A DNA stretch of 64,000 nucleotides from Glaciecola amylolytica (GCA_003856375.1 CP034120.1:2542001-2606000), one strand, 5' to 3'. Positions 54,157-62,836 are shown, counted from the first letter of the stretch. The notes: generated by a model not told the origin, from the sequence alone. Program-made: numbers and translations.

Positions 54157-54867
54157 TCAGGTAAACAACCCGCCATTTAAAGAAATGGTTTGTCCTGTGA
54201 CATAATCACTGGCATCCGTGAGAAGCCAGTCAATGGTGGATAAAATGGTTTCCACTCCTCCCAATTTATTCTTGGGAATCTGCGAAATGATCTGCTGCTG
54301 AAGCTCTTCCGAAACTTCTGAAATCATCCCCTGGTCGAAATATCCAAGTGCAAGCGCGTTACACGTAATCGGCTGGCTCGCCAACTCTTTTGCGATGGTT
54401 TTTGTCATTCCCAAAATTCCGGCCTTACTTGCCGCATAGGCCACCGTTCCGGGAACTCCGGTTTGTGCCACAACCGATGAAATATTGATGATTCTGCCGT
54501 AATTGTTTGTGCGCATTCCCGGAATCAACCCGTGAGACAACAAAAACGGAGCGGCGAGATTTACTGCAATCACTTCGTTGAATTCAGCCGGTGAAAGTTT
54601 CCAGCTCATTCCGTTTCGGGAAATTCCCGCGTTATTGATCAGCACGTCGACCTTTCCGAAGTTTGCCAGAATGGTTGCAATCAGATTGGACACCTGATTT
54701 TCGTCTCTCAGATCCGCCTTGAACCATGCATGCTCGCATGCTACATCGAACGGTTCCTGCTGAAAAGTATGCAAAGCCAATTTCACATTTTGTTTTTCAA
54801 AATGTTTCACCATTGCAGAACCTAAACCACCGGTTGCCCCGGTAATCAAAATTACTTTTTTGTCCAT
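54157..54867 (-). CDS. SDR-family oxidoreductase, FabG-like
   Basis: 236 residues. GATGGLGSAM binds NAD(P), NNAG is the structural motif, and S near 138 with YAASKAG gives the catalytic Ser-Tyr-Lys set. The closing SDYVTGQTISLNGGLF is the FabG-like end. The substrate could be 3-oxoacyl-ACP or a sugar or polyol. It overlaps the FemAB-like gene by 16 bp, so it is translationally coupled to glycan-related genes rather than to fatty acid synthesis genes. Confidence 0.88.
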   Translation of the reverse strand: MDKKVILITGATGGLGSAMVKHFEKQNVKLALHTFQQEPFDVACEHAWFKADLRDENQVSNLIATILANFGKVDVLINNAGISRNGMSWKLSPAEFNEVIAVNLAAPFLLSHGLIPGMRTNNYGRIINISSVVAQTGVPGTVAYAASKAGILGMTKTIAKELASQPITCNALALGYFDQGMISEVSEELQQQIISQIPKNKLGGVETILSTIDWLLTDASDYVTGQTISLNGGLFT

Positions 54868-55724
54868 TTATCTCTTATCATTTTTAATGTCCGCCACCAA
54901 AACGGAGCATTGTTCCAGCTCAGTTGTGAATATACGACATCCTGCGCTCCGAAGTTCAAATTGAATCTTCTGACCGATTCCACATTTGATCCGCCAAAAT
55001 CAAAAGTTTTTCCCTTAGAATCAGCATATTCGATCGCAGTCAACATTAATTTATACATTCCTCCAAGCTTTTTGGCTTCTTCGCTGGTTGTTCCCTTCAA
55101 ATAAAGTACGGTAGAATCTGTTTCCAGAATCCAGATTCCGCCCAACCACGCATTTTCCTGCTGCAAATTAAACTGTCCGAGGCGTGAGTTTTCGTATCCA
55201 AGTACCAGTTTTTCCAAAATCGGGAGAGTAGCAGCGCTGATTCCGTGAATTCTGTTCGCCAATTCCGTTTGGAGCAGATCCATCATTAGCGGAATATTCA
55301 CTTCCTGCTTCACGGAAAATTCTTTTGCTTTATTGAATGAACGTTTTGCCTGTTGATTCAATTTCAACATTCCCGGTTCCAACCTTTGATAAATGCGTTG
55401 ATTCAGGCTAAAACCACTTCCAACCTGAAGATCCGCAACCTTGAATTCGCTTTTCAAAACTTCTATAAGCTTTTCTTCCGGAACTGGTTCTCCAATCCAT
55501 TCCATAAAACGGTTGAAAAACGGAGTTACCAAAACTGAAACGCCGCCTTTCAGAACATACGGACATGCCATTCCGGATTTCTGATCATCCGAATACAAAA
55601 TGGCCCAGTTTTCTGAAGTAGCATCCAGGTATTTTGCTTCGGAGAATACCGAAGCATGTTGCTGAAAAACCAATTGGTCCCACTGCTCTTTTATTTCTTT
55701 TGAATCTGCTTTTACGAAATGCAT
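54852..55724 (-). CDS. FemAB/GNAT-fold acyltransferase-like protein
   Basis: 290 residues. The C-terminal half has the FemAB-type closing pattern: KTFDFGGSNVESVRRFNLN and then FGAQDVVYSQLSW. Earlier, TVLYLKGTTSEEAKKLGG fits the acyl- or aminoacyl-donor region. Family members attach amino acids or acyl groups to glycans or sugars; the donor cannot be read here. It overlaps the polysaccharide-deacetylase-like gene by 13 bp and the SDR gene by 16 bp, making a tight three-gene unit. Confidence 0.8.
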   Translation of the reverse strand: MHFVKADSKEIKEQWDQLVFQQHASVFSEAKYLDATSENWAILYSDDQKSGMACPYVLKGGVSVLVTPFFNRFMEWIGEPVPEEKLIEVLKSEFKVADLQVGSGFSLNQRIYQRLEPGMLKLNQQAKRSFNKAKEFSVKQEVNIPLMMDLLQTELANRIHGISAATLPILEKLVLGYENSRLGQFNLQQENAWLGGIWILETDSTVLYLKGTTSEEAKKLGGMYKLMLTAIEYADSKGKTFDFGGSNVESVRRFNLNFGAQDVVYSQLSWNNAPFWWRTLKMIRDKWTKK

Positions 55725-56704
55725 GCGGAATAATTAACGAATTCAACACTTGTTTTCGTATCTGCTATAAATGATTCCAGTTTTTTAAGCGAATATTGCG
55801 TCATTCCTTTCGGATGACCAATCACTACGAAAGTTCTTACTTTTAATGCTTTGTAAAATTTCACTTGTTTTTTCAGCATGGATGCATAGTATCCGTCAGA
55901 ACTCACGTGGTTCCACGTTTTATTCAATAAGACTGATTTTTTTCTTCCGGGTTGTGCCAAAAAAGATCCGTCACCGATCATTTTGTGGTCTTTCGGATTT
56001 AATCTGCCCAACAAATACAACCTCCAGTAGAACAAGGGAGAAAATTCCCATGATGCAATTGGAACCTCCAAAAAATGCCCGTTTGAAACCACTTCTGTTA
56101 CAACGGACTGAAAGCGGTAAGGGTTGGAAAAAGGCTTCACTTTTGTAAAATCAAACTGATAATGCTCCGACTCAAATTTTCCTCCCGGAAACACGGTTGA
56201 ATCGCACACAACTTCCAATTCCAGGAACACCTTTTCAATTTGAGAAAAAGGTTGAATGCACCACCCGCCTGCGCGATACGTGGTAATTTTATTTCGAATC
56301 AACCCACTTAAAAAACCGTGATATTTCCGAACGATTGATTCTGCTTCGCTATCCTGAAAATCCGAAAGTTTGTAAGCACCATCCGTAATAACAATCCATT
56401 TTTCGCCATCGTAGGTTGATTTTTCCCAATGTGGATGAATGTGCAGCTGAACTTCACAATTCAAAGTTTCCATTTCATGCAGCTGTGCAGTAATCTGATT
56501 AAAATCGTTTTGCAATGCCGGATATTTGTCTTTGTATTCTGCCAATTTGATTAAAAAACCCACATCGACAAAAAAGACCATCGGAGTTTGAAACCTCCGG
56601 GCAAGATCTAACAAACGATCAGTTGGTTCAATCATACATTTTTGAACACTTCCTGTTGCCGTTCCGAAGAACAATTCATAGTCGAATGTCAGAATTACCT
56701 GCAT
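55712..56704 (-). CDS. Polysaccharide-deacetylase-like protein
   Basis: 330 residues from the ATG at 56704 (MQVILTFDYELFFG), which is where family members usually begin. An in-frame ATG at 56788 would add 28 residues. TFDYE supplies the catalytic aspartate, HIHPHW gives two metal histidines, and YRAGGWC lies where the substrate groove motif sits, in a NodB-like CE4-related fold. It probably removes acetyl groups from an envelope glycan or a lipid-linked sugar. It is the first gene of the three-gene unit with the FemAB-like and SDR genes. Confidence 0.85.
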   Translation of the reverse strand: MQVILTFDYELFFGTATGSVQKCMIEPTDRLLDLARRFQTPMVFFVDVGFLIKLAEYKDKYPALQNDFNQITAQLHEMETLNCEVQLHIHPHWEKSTYDGEKWIVITDGAYKLSDFQDSEAESIVRKYHGFLSGLIRNKITTYRAGGWCIQPFSQIEKVFLELEVVCDSTVFPGGKFESEHYQFDFTKVKPFSNPYRFQSVVTEVVSNGHFLEVPIASWEFSPLFYWRLYLLGRLNPKDHKMIGDGSFLAQPGRKKSVLLNKTWNHVSSDGYYASMLKKQVKFYKALKVRTFVVIGHPKGMTQYSLKKLESFIADTKTSVEFVNYSACIS

Positions 56705-56800
56705 ACTGCGAAGATAATATAATCCATCAGTTTCCGTTGCCGGCATTTCACTTTGCAAAATCTGTTGTAACTTAGCAAGAAAGGACATTAAGCTATCGGG

Positions 56801-56880
56801 AGATCAGAATTTTAAGACTTGAGTTTGCTGAAAAACCTCATTTTTCAGTCTTAAAATCACGAGATCCTGTAGTCCTAAAA
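56801..56880. repeat. Intergenic inverted-repeat element, locus B (nested hairpins)
   Basis: ATTTTAAGACT (56809-56819) pairs perfectly with AGTCTTAAAAT (56847-56857). Inside the loop CTGAAAAA (56828-56835) pairs with TTTTTCAG (56841-56848). It sits between divergent genes and shares its core with loci A and C. Confidence 0.65.
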
Positions 56881-56888
56881 TCTACCAA

Positions 56889-57341
56889 ATGAAAGAAATA
56901 GAACGGAAATTCCTGGTCAATGATGAATTACTGGATGTGGTAAAATACCTTCAATCTAAAAAGATCCGACAGGGTTATATCTCTGAATCAGATGGAAAAA
57001 CAGTTCGTGTGCGTACCAAAGGAGAGAAAGGATATCTCACCATCAAGGGAAAATCAAGCGGAATATCGAGAGATGAATTCGAGTACGAAATACCATTTGA
57101 AGACGCCAATCAGTTGTTACAGAAATTTTGTCCGAAAGTGCTCGAAAAAGAGCGTTTTGATTTGATTATCGGTGAAAAGAAGTGGGAAATTGACATTTTT
57201 CACGGAAAACTGGAGGGTCTGATTATTGCCGAACTTGAATTGGAATCGGAAGACGAAGCATTTGAACTTCCGGGATGGATTCAGAAAGAAGTGAGTGATG
57301 ATGTGCAGTATTACAATTCAAGGTTGATTGAGAAAGCATAA
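56889..57341 (+). CDS. CYTH-domain triphosphatase-like protein
   Basis: 150 residues. EIERKFLV at 3-10 is the ExExK signature of the CYTH (triphosphate tunnel) family, followed by the VRVRTKGEKGYLTIKGK and EIDIFHGKLEGLIIAELELES strands whose acidic and basic residues line the tunnel. Members bind or hydrolyse triphosphate compounds, for example inorganic triphosphate. The gene is single, divergent from the deacetylase-like gene and closed by a strong terminator. Confidence 0.92.
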   Translation: MKEIERKFLVNDELLDVVKYLQSKKIRQGYISESDGKTVRVRTKGEKGYLTIKGKSSGISRDEFEYEIPFEDANQLLQKFCPKVLEKERFDLIIGEKKWEIDIFHGKLEGLIIAELELESEDEAFELPGWIQKEVSDDVQYYNSRLIEKA

Positions 57342-57344
57342 AAC

Positions 57345-57380
57345 AATTGTCGGGGTGAAAAATTTTCACCCCGACAATTT
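57345..57380. terminator. Bidirectional terminator between convergent genes, AAAATTTT core
   Basis: AATTGTCGGGGTGAAAA and TTTTCACCCCGACAATT form a near-perfect stem. It shares its core with the terminators near 34.0 and 50.6 kb. Confidence 0.9.
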
Positions 57381-57395
57381 TATAGCAGAACAAAT

Positions 57396-58049
57396 CTATT
57401 TCCCTATTTCTTTCTCAATTTCTCCAAAGAAATACAGACAAGTACTTCTTCCCCACCAATACGGTTTATCAACACCAGTGTAAGTAATCAAATCGTATTT
57501 GGACTGCGCTTTTTCAAAGTACGTTTTTGCACTTTTTGCTCCTCCTCCGAACATTTTCGGTGTGTAGAATGTTGCAATCCCTTTCAACAAATAGATATGC
57601 GGGTTGTTTTCATTGACTCCTTTTGCCGCTTTTAAATTGTCCTCGAAAACCTTTCCGTACTTCTGCCAGCGATTTTCAGGATCTGCTCCGATTCGGGCAT
57701 TGGCAACCATTGCCTTCATAATAAACACCTCATCTTTCAAAGGACATTTCTCTTCAAGCTTGGTCAATTGATCTTCCGCGTTATTCACAAATGCATCTTT
57801 TAGCCCCAAAGAAGGTTCAAAATACGATAATTGAATACTTGCATACGCATAGTAATAAATCGTCATCCAGCTTTCCGGATATTTCTCTTTCAGTGCTGAC
57901 AATTCATCTGATTTTGCTTTCCATGCTTCGATCGTATGCAAAGAATCCAGGTTCGCACAAACAGGAGCCAATTCTTTTGCTACTGCATCATCCTGCGCAT
58001 TTGCTTGAAGTGTAAATGCCAAAACCACTGATAAAATTACTTGTTTCAT
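57396..58049 (-). CDS. Exported TPR-like protein of unknown function
   Basis: 217 residues with a signal peptide (1-18, ANAQ). The mature part is mostly helical and fits degenerate TPR-like pairs, for example YYYAYASIQLSYF and IYLLKGIATFYTPKMFGGG; the latter with GGAKSAKTYFEKA is common in Bacteroidota periplasmic TPR proteins. It starts 10 bp after the TonB receptor gene and is probably cotranscribed with it, suggesting an accessory role to the receptor. Confidence 0.8.
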   Translation of the reverse strand: MKQVILSVVLAFTLQANAQDDAVAKELAPVCANLDSLHTIEAWKAKSDELSALKEKYPESWMTIYYYAYASIQLSYFEPSLGLKDAFVNNAEDQLTKLEEKCPLKDEVFIMKAMVANARIGADPENRWQKYGKVFEDNLKAAKGVNENNPHIYLLKGIATFYTPKMFGGGAKSAKTYFEKAQSKYDLITYTGVDKPYWWGRSTCLYFFGEIEKEIGK

Positions 58050-58058
58050 ATTCTAAAT

Positions 58059-60209
58059 TTAAAGCTCGTCTTTATTAAACTCTTTCAATGACATGTTGAA
58101 TCCGAAGAAAATATTGAAATAAAACGGAGGTTTCATCTCGTATCTCTGGCTTCCGTCATAGCTGTATCTGTATCCCAACACATTGTGTTGATTCGTTATG
58201 TTATCTAAACTAATATAAAAGACTGTAAACATCTTTTTAATTGTTGTTAAATATGCCGCTGTGAATGCCAAATTGTGATAATCAGGAGAGCGGTCTCCTA
58301 AAAAACGGGCATTTGCAGGATTGTAATATGGTCTGCCGCTTGCATAGCTGTAAGTCATCGAGAAACTGGTTTGAAGCTTCATGGAAAAGTACTTCATCAC
58401 TACATTCAGGTTGTGATCCGAAACGTAATCCGGAGTTACTTTAGCAACGTAGTTCTGATACAGTCTTTTCGTATCAATGAAACTATAGGAAATCCAATAA
58501 TCAAAATTCTTGATACTTTTCTTGTCTCTCCAGAAAACGTCAATTCCCTGTGCGTATCCCGAACCGCTGTTATCCACCATTCCGTAGTTGAATCTGAAGG
58601 AATTTGGCGTATACGGAACTCCCTGCTCACGCACCAGCTGATCATACGACTTGTAGTAACCTTCCAAACGGAAGATCCGGTTTTTCGCGATAATCTGGTA
58701 ATTCGCCATCAAATGCAGCGCTTCCTGAAAATCCGGGCGGTATCCCTGCATCAGGTAATTTTGAGATACCAATTGATAAAAATATCCCGAAGCAAGTGAG
58801 ATCTGACTCGTTTTACCTGTTTTGATTGCCATTGCCAAACGCGGCGAGATATTTCCTTTTCCCAGTAATTTGGAATATTCGGCACGAACTCCGGGTTTAA
58901 TGGCAAAATTCCGGAAAGGAATGATATCTGCTTCGACATATCCGGCACTCAGCATTTCTGCAAATTGTCCCGTCAGCGTATCGAACGTTTGCCGGTACTG
59001 AAAATGCTGCAATTCCGTTCCGATGAGTAACCTGAATCGATTGCTTTGCGTGTAAACCATTTCTCCCCGTCCCTGAATACGTTTGTCATTTCTGGTTGAA
59101 ATCAACGTATCCCAGGTAATATCATCGTCGTTATTGCTCAATGAAAAACCAACATAATAAGTCCATTTATCATTGATGTAATTATTGAAAGTCGTGTTTA
59201 CATAGGTATTCTGGTTTTTTAACCCGAAACGCATGTCTGCTCCTGCAACTCCCGGGTTCTGAATTTTCAAACCGGAACTGTTATAACTCTGATTGAAGGT
59301 TGTTTTAAACATTCCGCGTTCGGAGGTCTTTGCAACATAACGTCCTGAAAAACCAAAGCCTTGCGGCGCTTCGTAAAATTTCACATTGGATTTGGCAAGA
59401 GCTAAAAACGGCGACAAATTCTGATAAAAGCCTGTAAACTCAACCGCACTTTTATCCATCAGTTTCGTACCTCCAAGAAAAATTCCGGCAAAATTAGCCC
59501 CGATATTGATATTGGTTTGATCCGGCAAGTCGAGCGTGCTCAAATCGAGGATCGAAGAAAGTGCTTGTCCGTAACGAGCGGTATATCCTCCCGTACTGAA
59601 GGCTGTTCCTTTAAACTGAAACGGATTAAAGCGGGTTCTTTGAGCAACTCCGGGAACAGCGCTTCCAAAAGCGTTTTGAGCTACTAAACCATCAATAATA
59701 AAGGCTGTTTCACTGACATCACCTCCACGAACCATCAAACCGGTTTGATCTCCACCGTTTCTCTGAACACCCGGCAACGTCTGAATTGCTCCTGCAATAT
59801 CTCCCTGCCCGCCGGCTGTCGTAACAATATCCAGAGGATCTAAAATAGCGACCGTCCGATCATTTGATGCCGACATGGTTCCGGCAGAAATCACGACTTC
59901 TTCAATGACTTTCGATTCGCGCACTTTGACATTCTGAACAAGTGGAGTTCCATTCAGATTCACTTCCACATTCTGCTCTTCGATTTCTTCCCCCCGGATT
60001 AACAAGGTTTGTTTTCCGGTTGCTTTGGTCGTGAGTTTGTAAAACCCCTTCTCATCCGTCTGGGAACCGTCTGTTGTTCCTTTCACAAAGACTGTTGCCA
60101 TGAAAACAGCTTTGCCGTTTTCGTTCAATACCGTTCCTTCGATCGTTGTTTGTGCGATCAGCAATAGTGGAAAGAAACTAACAAGTAATAGTATATACTT
60201 CATAATCAT
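58059..60209 (-). CDS. TonB-dependent receptor with N-terminal carboxypeptidase-like domain
   Basis: 716 residues from the ATG at 60209; ATG 60203 is equally possible, and the TTG at 60212 is unlikely. After the signal peptide (LLLIAQ) come a CarboxypepD_reg-like domain (about 22-110), a plug (AGAIQTLPGVQRNGGDQTG, LMVRGGDVSETAFIIDGL) and a beta-barrel ending near FFGFNMSLKEFNKDEL. It is an outer-membrane importer. It is shorter than typical SusC proteins and no SusD follows, so it probably carries a small ligand or metal complex rather than a glycan. Confidence 0.92.
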   Translation of the reverse strand: MIMKYILLLVSFFPLLLIAQTTIEGTVLNENGKAVFMATVFVKGTTDGSQTDEKGFYKLTTKATGKQTLLIRGEEIEEQNVEVNLNGTPLVQNVKVRESKVIEEVVISAGTMSASNDRTVAILDPLDIVTTAGGQGDIAGAIQTLPGVQRNGGDQTGLMVRGGDVSETAFIIDGLVAQNAFGSAVPGVAQRTRFNPFQFKGTAFSTGGYTARYGQALSSILDLSTLDLPDQTNINIGANFAGIFLGGTKLMDKSAVEFTGFYQNLSPFLALAKSNVKFYEAPQGFGFSGRYVAKTSERGMFKTTFNQSYNSSGLKIQNPGVAGADMRFGLKNQNTYVNTTFNNYINDKWTYYVGFSLSNNDDDITWDTLISTRNDKRIQGRGEMVYTQSNRFRLLIGTELQHFQYRQTFDTLTGQFAEMLSAGYVEADIIPFRNFAIKPGVRAEYSKLLGKGNISPRLAMAIKTGKTSQISLASGYFYQLVSQNYLMQGYRPDFQEALHLMANYQIIAKNRIFRLEGYYKSYDQLVREQGVPYTPNSFRFNYGMVDNSGSGYAQGIDVFWRDKKSIKNFDYWISYSFIDTKRLYQNYVAKVTPDYVSDHNLNVVMKYFSMKLQTSFSMTYSYASGRPYYNPANARFLGDRSPDYHNLAFTAAYLTTIKKMFTVFYISLDNITNQHNVLGYRYSYDGSQRYEMKPPFYFNIFFGFNMSLKEFNKDEL

Positions 60210-60294
60210 CAATTACGGAGCGAAATTAAATTGAATTTATGAAACTTCGCTACTTAAATCGGTGAAATGATTTTCAGAGTCGGTTAAACGGGGC

Positions 60295-60624
60295 TTATAC
60301 CTTGTCGCTTTCCAAATCTGTTTTTTGCGTATCGAACACACTTGAACCTATGCGGATAGTGAACCATTCCAGAAACAACTCTAAAGTCGGCTTCGGAAAT
60401 TCATCCTCTGAATCAACCACAGCAAGGCATTCGTTTTTCATAATCTTTTTGAAATGCGCTTCAATCAATGGCTCGTACTCAAAAAAATCTTCCTCTATCA
60501 GATACAGGTTTCCTTCCAGATCATCCGATTCATCAAAATCAAATTCCGGATCGTGTTGCTTTGCCCAATCACAAAAGGCTTGTCTTGGTTCTACGTAAAT
60601 GTATCCTCTGTTTACTACTTTCAT
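60295..60624 (-). CDS. Small acidic hypothetical protein
   Basis: 109 residues, with no signal peptide or membrane helix. It is rich in Asp and Glu (DPEFDFDESDDLEGNLYLIEED) and has an aromatic helix LELFLEWFTIRI. Such short acidic proteins are common, uncharacterised Bacteroidota cytosolic proteins. The coding pattern and start codon look normal. It lies between a TonB receptor gene and a lipoprotein gene with no overlap, so context says little. Function unknown. Confidence 0.65.
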   Translation of the reverse strand: MKVVNRGYIYVEPRQAFCDWAKQHDPEFDFDESDDLEGNLYLIEEDFFEYEPLIEAHFKKIMKNECLAVVDSEDEFPKPTLELFLEWFTIRIGSSVFDTQKTDLESDKV

Positions 60625-60640
60625 TTTCTGTTTTGATTTC

Positions 60641-60692
60641 AGGATTTCAAGATTTCAGGACCTGGATTTAGTCTTAAAATCTTAATGTCCAA
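60641..60692. repeat. Intergenic inverted-repeat element, locus C
   Basis: The left arm GGATTTCAAGATTTCAGGAC pairs imperfectly with the right arm AGTCTTAAAATCTTAATGTCC. It shares ATTTTAAGACT with loci A and B, and TTCAGGACCT with locus A. Confidence 0.6.
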
Positions 60693-61317
60693 TTAATTCT
60701 GCTATCTCCCCTTCTTTCATGGCAGACCAGCGGGTTTTACTTCTTGCCGGTATTTCGACGATATAGATCCAGTTCTGATCTTCTTTTTCCTCGTTTAACA
60801 ACTCAATCATTTTCTTCGTTGAAATCGCAGCCTTTGATTCCATATAGATCAAATTATTCGTTCCGACTAAAAACAAGGAGTTTCTGCTTTGTTTCTTAAA
60901 CTGTGAGCCAACCTGATAGGAAATGCATTTCGGGCCGTAGCAATCGATCCAGTTAAAAAAGGCGTTTTTGGTTCTCAAACTGTCTTTAAATTCGTAACGC
61001 AAAGCCACCAAACTATCTTTTTGATTCAAGAGATACCATTTCTCCGATTTGGAAGGTCCGAAACGATCCGGGAAAAGCAAACTATCCAATTTGAACCAGG
61101 AAGCATCTTTGTAAATAGAATCAAAAGCTGTCAGGAAATAAGCACTTTTAGGCTTTTCATCTTTGACCAGTTTGATTTCTTTCGAATCCTTCACATCCTG
61201 AAACTTATCCGTTGTATGAGAAATTTCATCCAATGTAAGCGTTTCTTTTTCCGGATCTGAGCACGAAAATAAAATCAGTATGAATGCGGAACAGAAAAAG
61301 GGTGCGAATAGTTTCAT
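60682..61317 (-). CDS. Hypothetical lipoprotein
   Basis: 211 residues with a lipoprotein signal (ILILFSC, Cys near 19). A Lys/Asp/Glu-rich linker is followed by a compact C-terminal domain with an NWIDCYGPKC pair that may form a disulfide, then WIYIVEIPARSKTRW near the end. No enzymatic motif is seen. Its ATG overlaps the threonine aldolase stop by 4 bp, so the two are cotranscribed although no functional link is obvious. Confidence 0.75.
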   Translation of the reverse strand: MKLFAPFFCSAFILILFSCSDPEKETLTLDEISHTTDKFQDVKDSKEIKLVKDEKPKSAYFLTAFDSIYKDASWFKLDSLLFPDRFGPSKSEKWYLLNQKDSLVALRYEFKDSLRTKNAFFNWIDCYGPKCISYQVGSQFKKQSRNSLFLVGTNNLIYMESKAAISTKKMIELLNEEKEDQNWIYIVEIPARSKTRWSAMKEGEIAELIGH

Positions 61318-62333
61318 AGTTGTTTCAATTGCTCAATGGTCTTTAATATGTGTTCTTCAGAAAGATCTAAATGTGTCACCAAACGAATCATTCCCGGCCC
61401 GAATGAAGAAACTTTGATTCCTGCATCCACCAGTTTTTGAATGTAAACATCTCGTTTGGATTCTTCCTTCAAAATTAGCACTAATATGTTTGTTTCGACC
61501 GATAAACTGCTTTCAATCCAATCGCATTTCAAAAAAGCGGCTTCCAACTGCTTCGCATGCCTGTGATCCTGATCTAAACGGGCAACATTATGTTTCAATG
61601 CGAAAAGTCCGGCTGCAGCTAAAAATCCTGCCTGACGCATTCCGCCTCCCATCACTTTACGTACTCTTCTCGCCTGATGAATGAATTCTTTTGTTCCAAG
61701 CAACAAAGAACCGACCGGAGCTCCCAATCCTTTGGAAAGACAAATCGAAATCGAATCGAACTGAGCTGCATAGGTTTTCAAATCAACTCCATTTACTGCC
61801 AGCGCATTGAAAACGCGTGCACCGTCAAGATGCAAGGGAATTTGCTTGTTTTTCGCCAGTTGAGAGATTTTTTGAATTTCAGTAAAATCATACACTGCTC
61901 CTCCTCCGCGATTTGCCGTATCTTCCAGAGAGATCAGTTGAGTTACCGGAAAATGAACATCGTCGGGCATGATCCACTTTTCAATCTCAGAAGCCGTTAA
62001 GCGTCCTCTGTTTCCCTGAAGCAAGCGCACAGATGCTCCGGAGTTTTTTGCTATTCCGCCGCCTTCATATTTATAAACGTGGCTGTCTTCATGGCAAATT
62101 ACTTCTCCACCAGGCTTCACATGAATATTGATTGCAATCTGATTCGTTTGCGTTCCGCTTGCACAAAACAAAGCCGCTTCCTTTCCGAAAAGATTTGCCG
62201 CAAACTCCTGCAATTCATTCACCGTCGGATCTTCGCCGTATACGTCATCTCCAACCGATGCATGGAACATCGCATCCAACATTTCTTTTGAAGGTTTGGT
62301 TACCGTATCCGAACGAAAATCACTCTTGATCAT
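61314..62333 (-). CDS. ltaE: Low-specificity L-threonine aldolase
   Basis: 339 residues. A PLP fold type I enzyme that splits threonine or allo-threonine to glycine and acetaldehyde. FRSDTVTKP opens the fold, GDDVYGEDP and H84 of CHEDSHV line the active site, HLDGARVFNA holds the cofactor-binding aspartate, and K201 in CLSKGLGAP forms the Schiff base. Length and motifs fit the GLY1/LtaE group. It is the first gene of a two-gene unit with the downstream lipoprotein. Confidence 0.93.
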   Translation of the reverse strand: MIKSDFRSDTVTKPSKEMLDAMFHASVGDDVYGEDPTVNELQEFAANLFGKEAALFCASGTQTNQIAINIHVKPGGEVICHEDSHVYKYEGGGIAKNSGASVRLLQGNRGRLTASEIEKWIMPDDVHFPVTQLISLEDTANRGGGAVYDFTEIQKISQLAKNKQIPLHLDGARVFNALAVNGVDLKTYAAQFDSISICLSKGLGAPVGSLLLGTKEFIHQARRVRKVMGGGMRQAGFLAAAGLFALKHNVARLDQDHRHAKQLEAAFLKCDWIESSLSVETNILVLILKEESKRDVYIQKLVDAGIKVSSFGPGMIRLVTHLDLSEEHILKTIEQLKQL

Positions 62334-62444
62334 GAGAAATAAATTTTAGCTAAGTTAAAGAAAAGGTTTTGTCAGGAATTGAGGAGGGGAATAAAAGTTG
62401 CTACGAATCCGATCTTCCCGGATTTTGAAGCTAAAATATATGCA

Positions 62445-62480
62445 CAAAAAAACCATCTCTCCGCAGGTGCGAAAAGATGG
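62445..62480 (-). terminator. Terminator after rpmH
   Basis: On the minus strand CCATCT and AGATGG form the stem base, with GCG/CGC inside, followed by a run of seven T. It lies 33 bp past the rpmH stop. Confidence 0.8.
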
Positions 62481-62512
62481 CTTATATCTTAATGAGGAAC
62501 GAATCCTAGCGA

Positions 62513-62671
62513 CTAACGCTTGTGGAAACCTTCGTCAGAAACTGTCAATTTCTTACGGCCCTTACGACGACGCGCAGCTATTACTTTACGTCCGTTCTTA
62601 GTTGCCATACGGCTACGGAATCCGTGCTTGTTTCTTCTCTTTCTTACAGACGGTTGAAACGTTCTTTTCAT
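62513..62671 (-). CDS. rpmH: 50S ribosomal protein L34
   Basis: 52 residues, [20 protein letters not shown] at the start and then [20 protein letters not shown], the invariant L34 sequence. It is a very basic protein of the large ribosomal subunit. It ends GFHKR before a TAG stop. rnpA and yidC are not adjacent here. A good promoter (62777-62748), a short palindrome in the leader and a terminator make it a clear single-gene unit, divergent from the ABC exporter. Confidence 0.98.
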   Translation of the reverse strand: MKRTFQPSVRKRRNKHGFRSRMATKNGRKVIAARRRKGRKKLTVSDEGFHKR

Positions 62672-62718
62672 GATCTATGCTTTATTCGAGTGTTCTTATT
62701 GCTTTCTTAAATTCCTTG

Positions 62719-62733
62719 AAATGTCAGACATTT
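62719..62733. repeat. 15-bp palindrome in the rpmH leader
   Basis: AAATGTC-A-GACATTT is a perfect inverted repeat between the rpmH promoter and start codon. It could be an operator or a leader hairpin. Confidence 0.5.
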
Positions 62734-62747
62734 GTCAGAATGGGGTG

Positions 62748-62777
62748 CAAAGATAGGTAGATTTTCTAATTTTTCAA
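62748..62777 (-). promoter_or_regulatory. Promoter of rpmH
   Basis: On the minus strand TTG (62777-62775) and TATCTTTG (62755-62748) are 19 nt apart, an exact match to the -33/-7 consensus. Confidence 0.65.
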
Positions 62778-62806
62778 GTTTTAATCGAAAATATTCGAAA
62801 AAAAAG

Positions 62807-62836
62807 TTTGTTTAAGGTTCTCTCCTGTTACTTTTG
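62807..62836 (+). promoter_or_regulatory. Promoter of the ABC exporter gene
   Basis: TTTG (62807-62810) and TACTTTTG (62829-62836) are 18 nt apart, matching the -33/-7 consensus. The ATG follows after 22 nt. Confidence 0.65.

Noticed and set aside
54157-54867. fabG of fatty acid synthesis
   Set aside because: The sequence alone cannot separate FabG from other SDRs, and the gene is coupled to glycan-type genes rather than fab genes.
51825-56704. Horizontally acquired capsule island
   Set aside because: Base composition looks like the rest of the window, with no mobile genes, tRNA or direct repeats at its borders.
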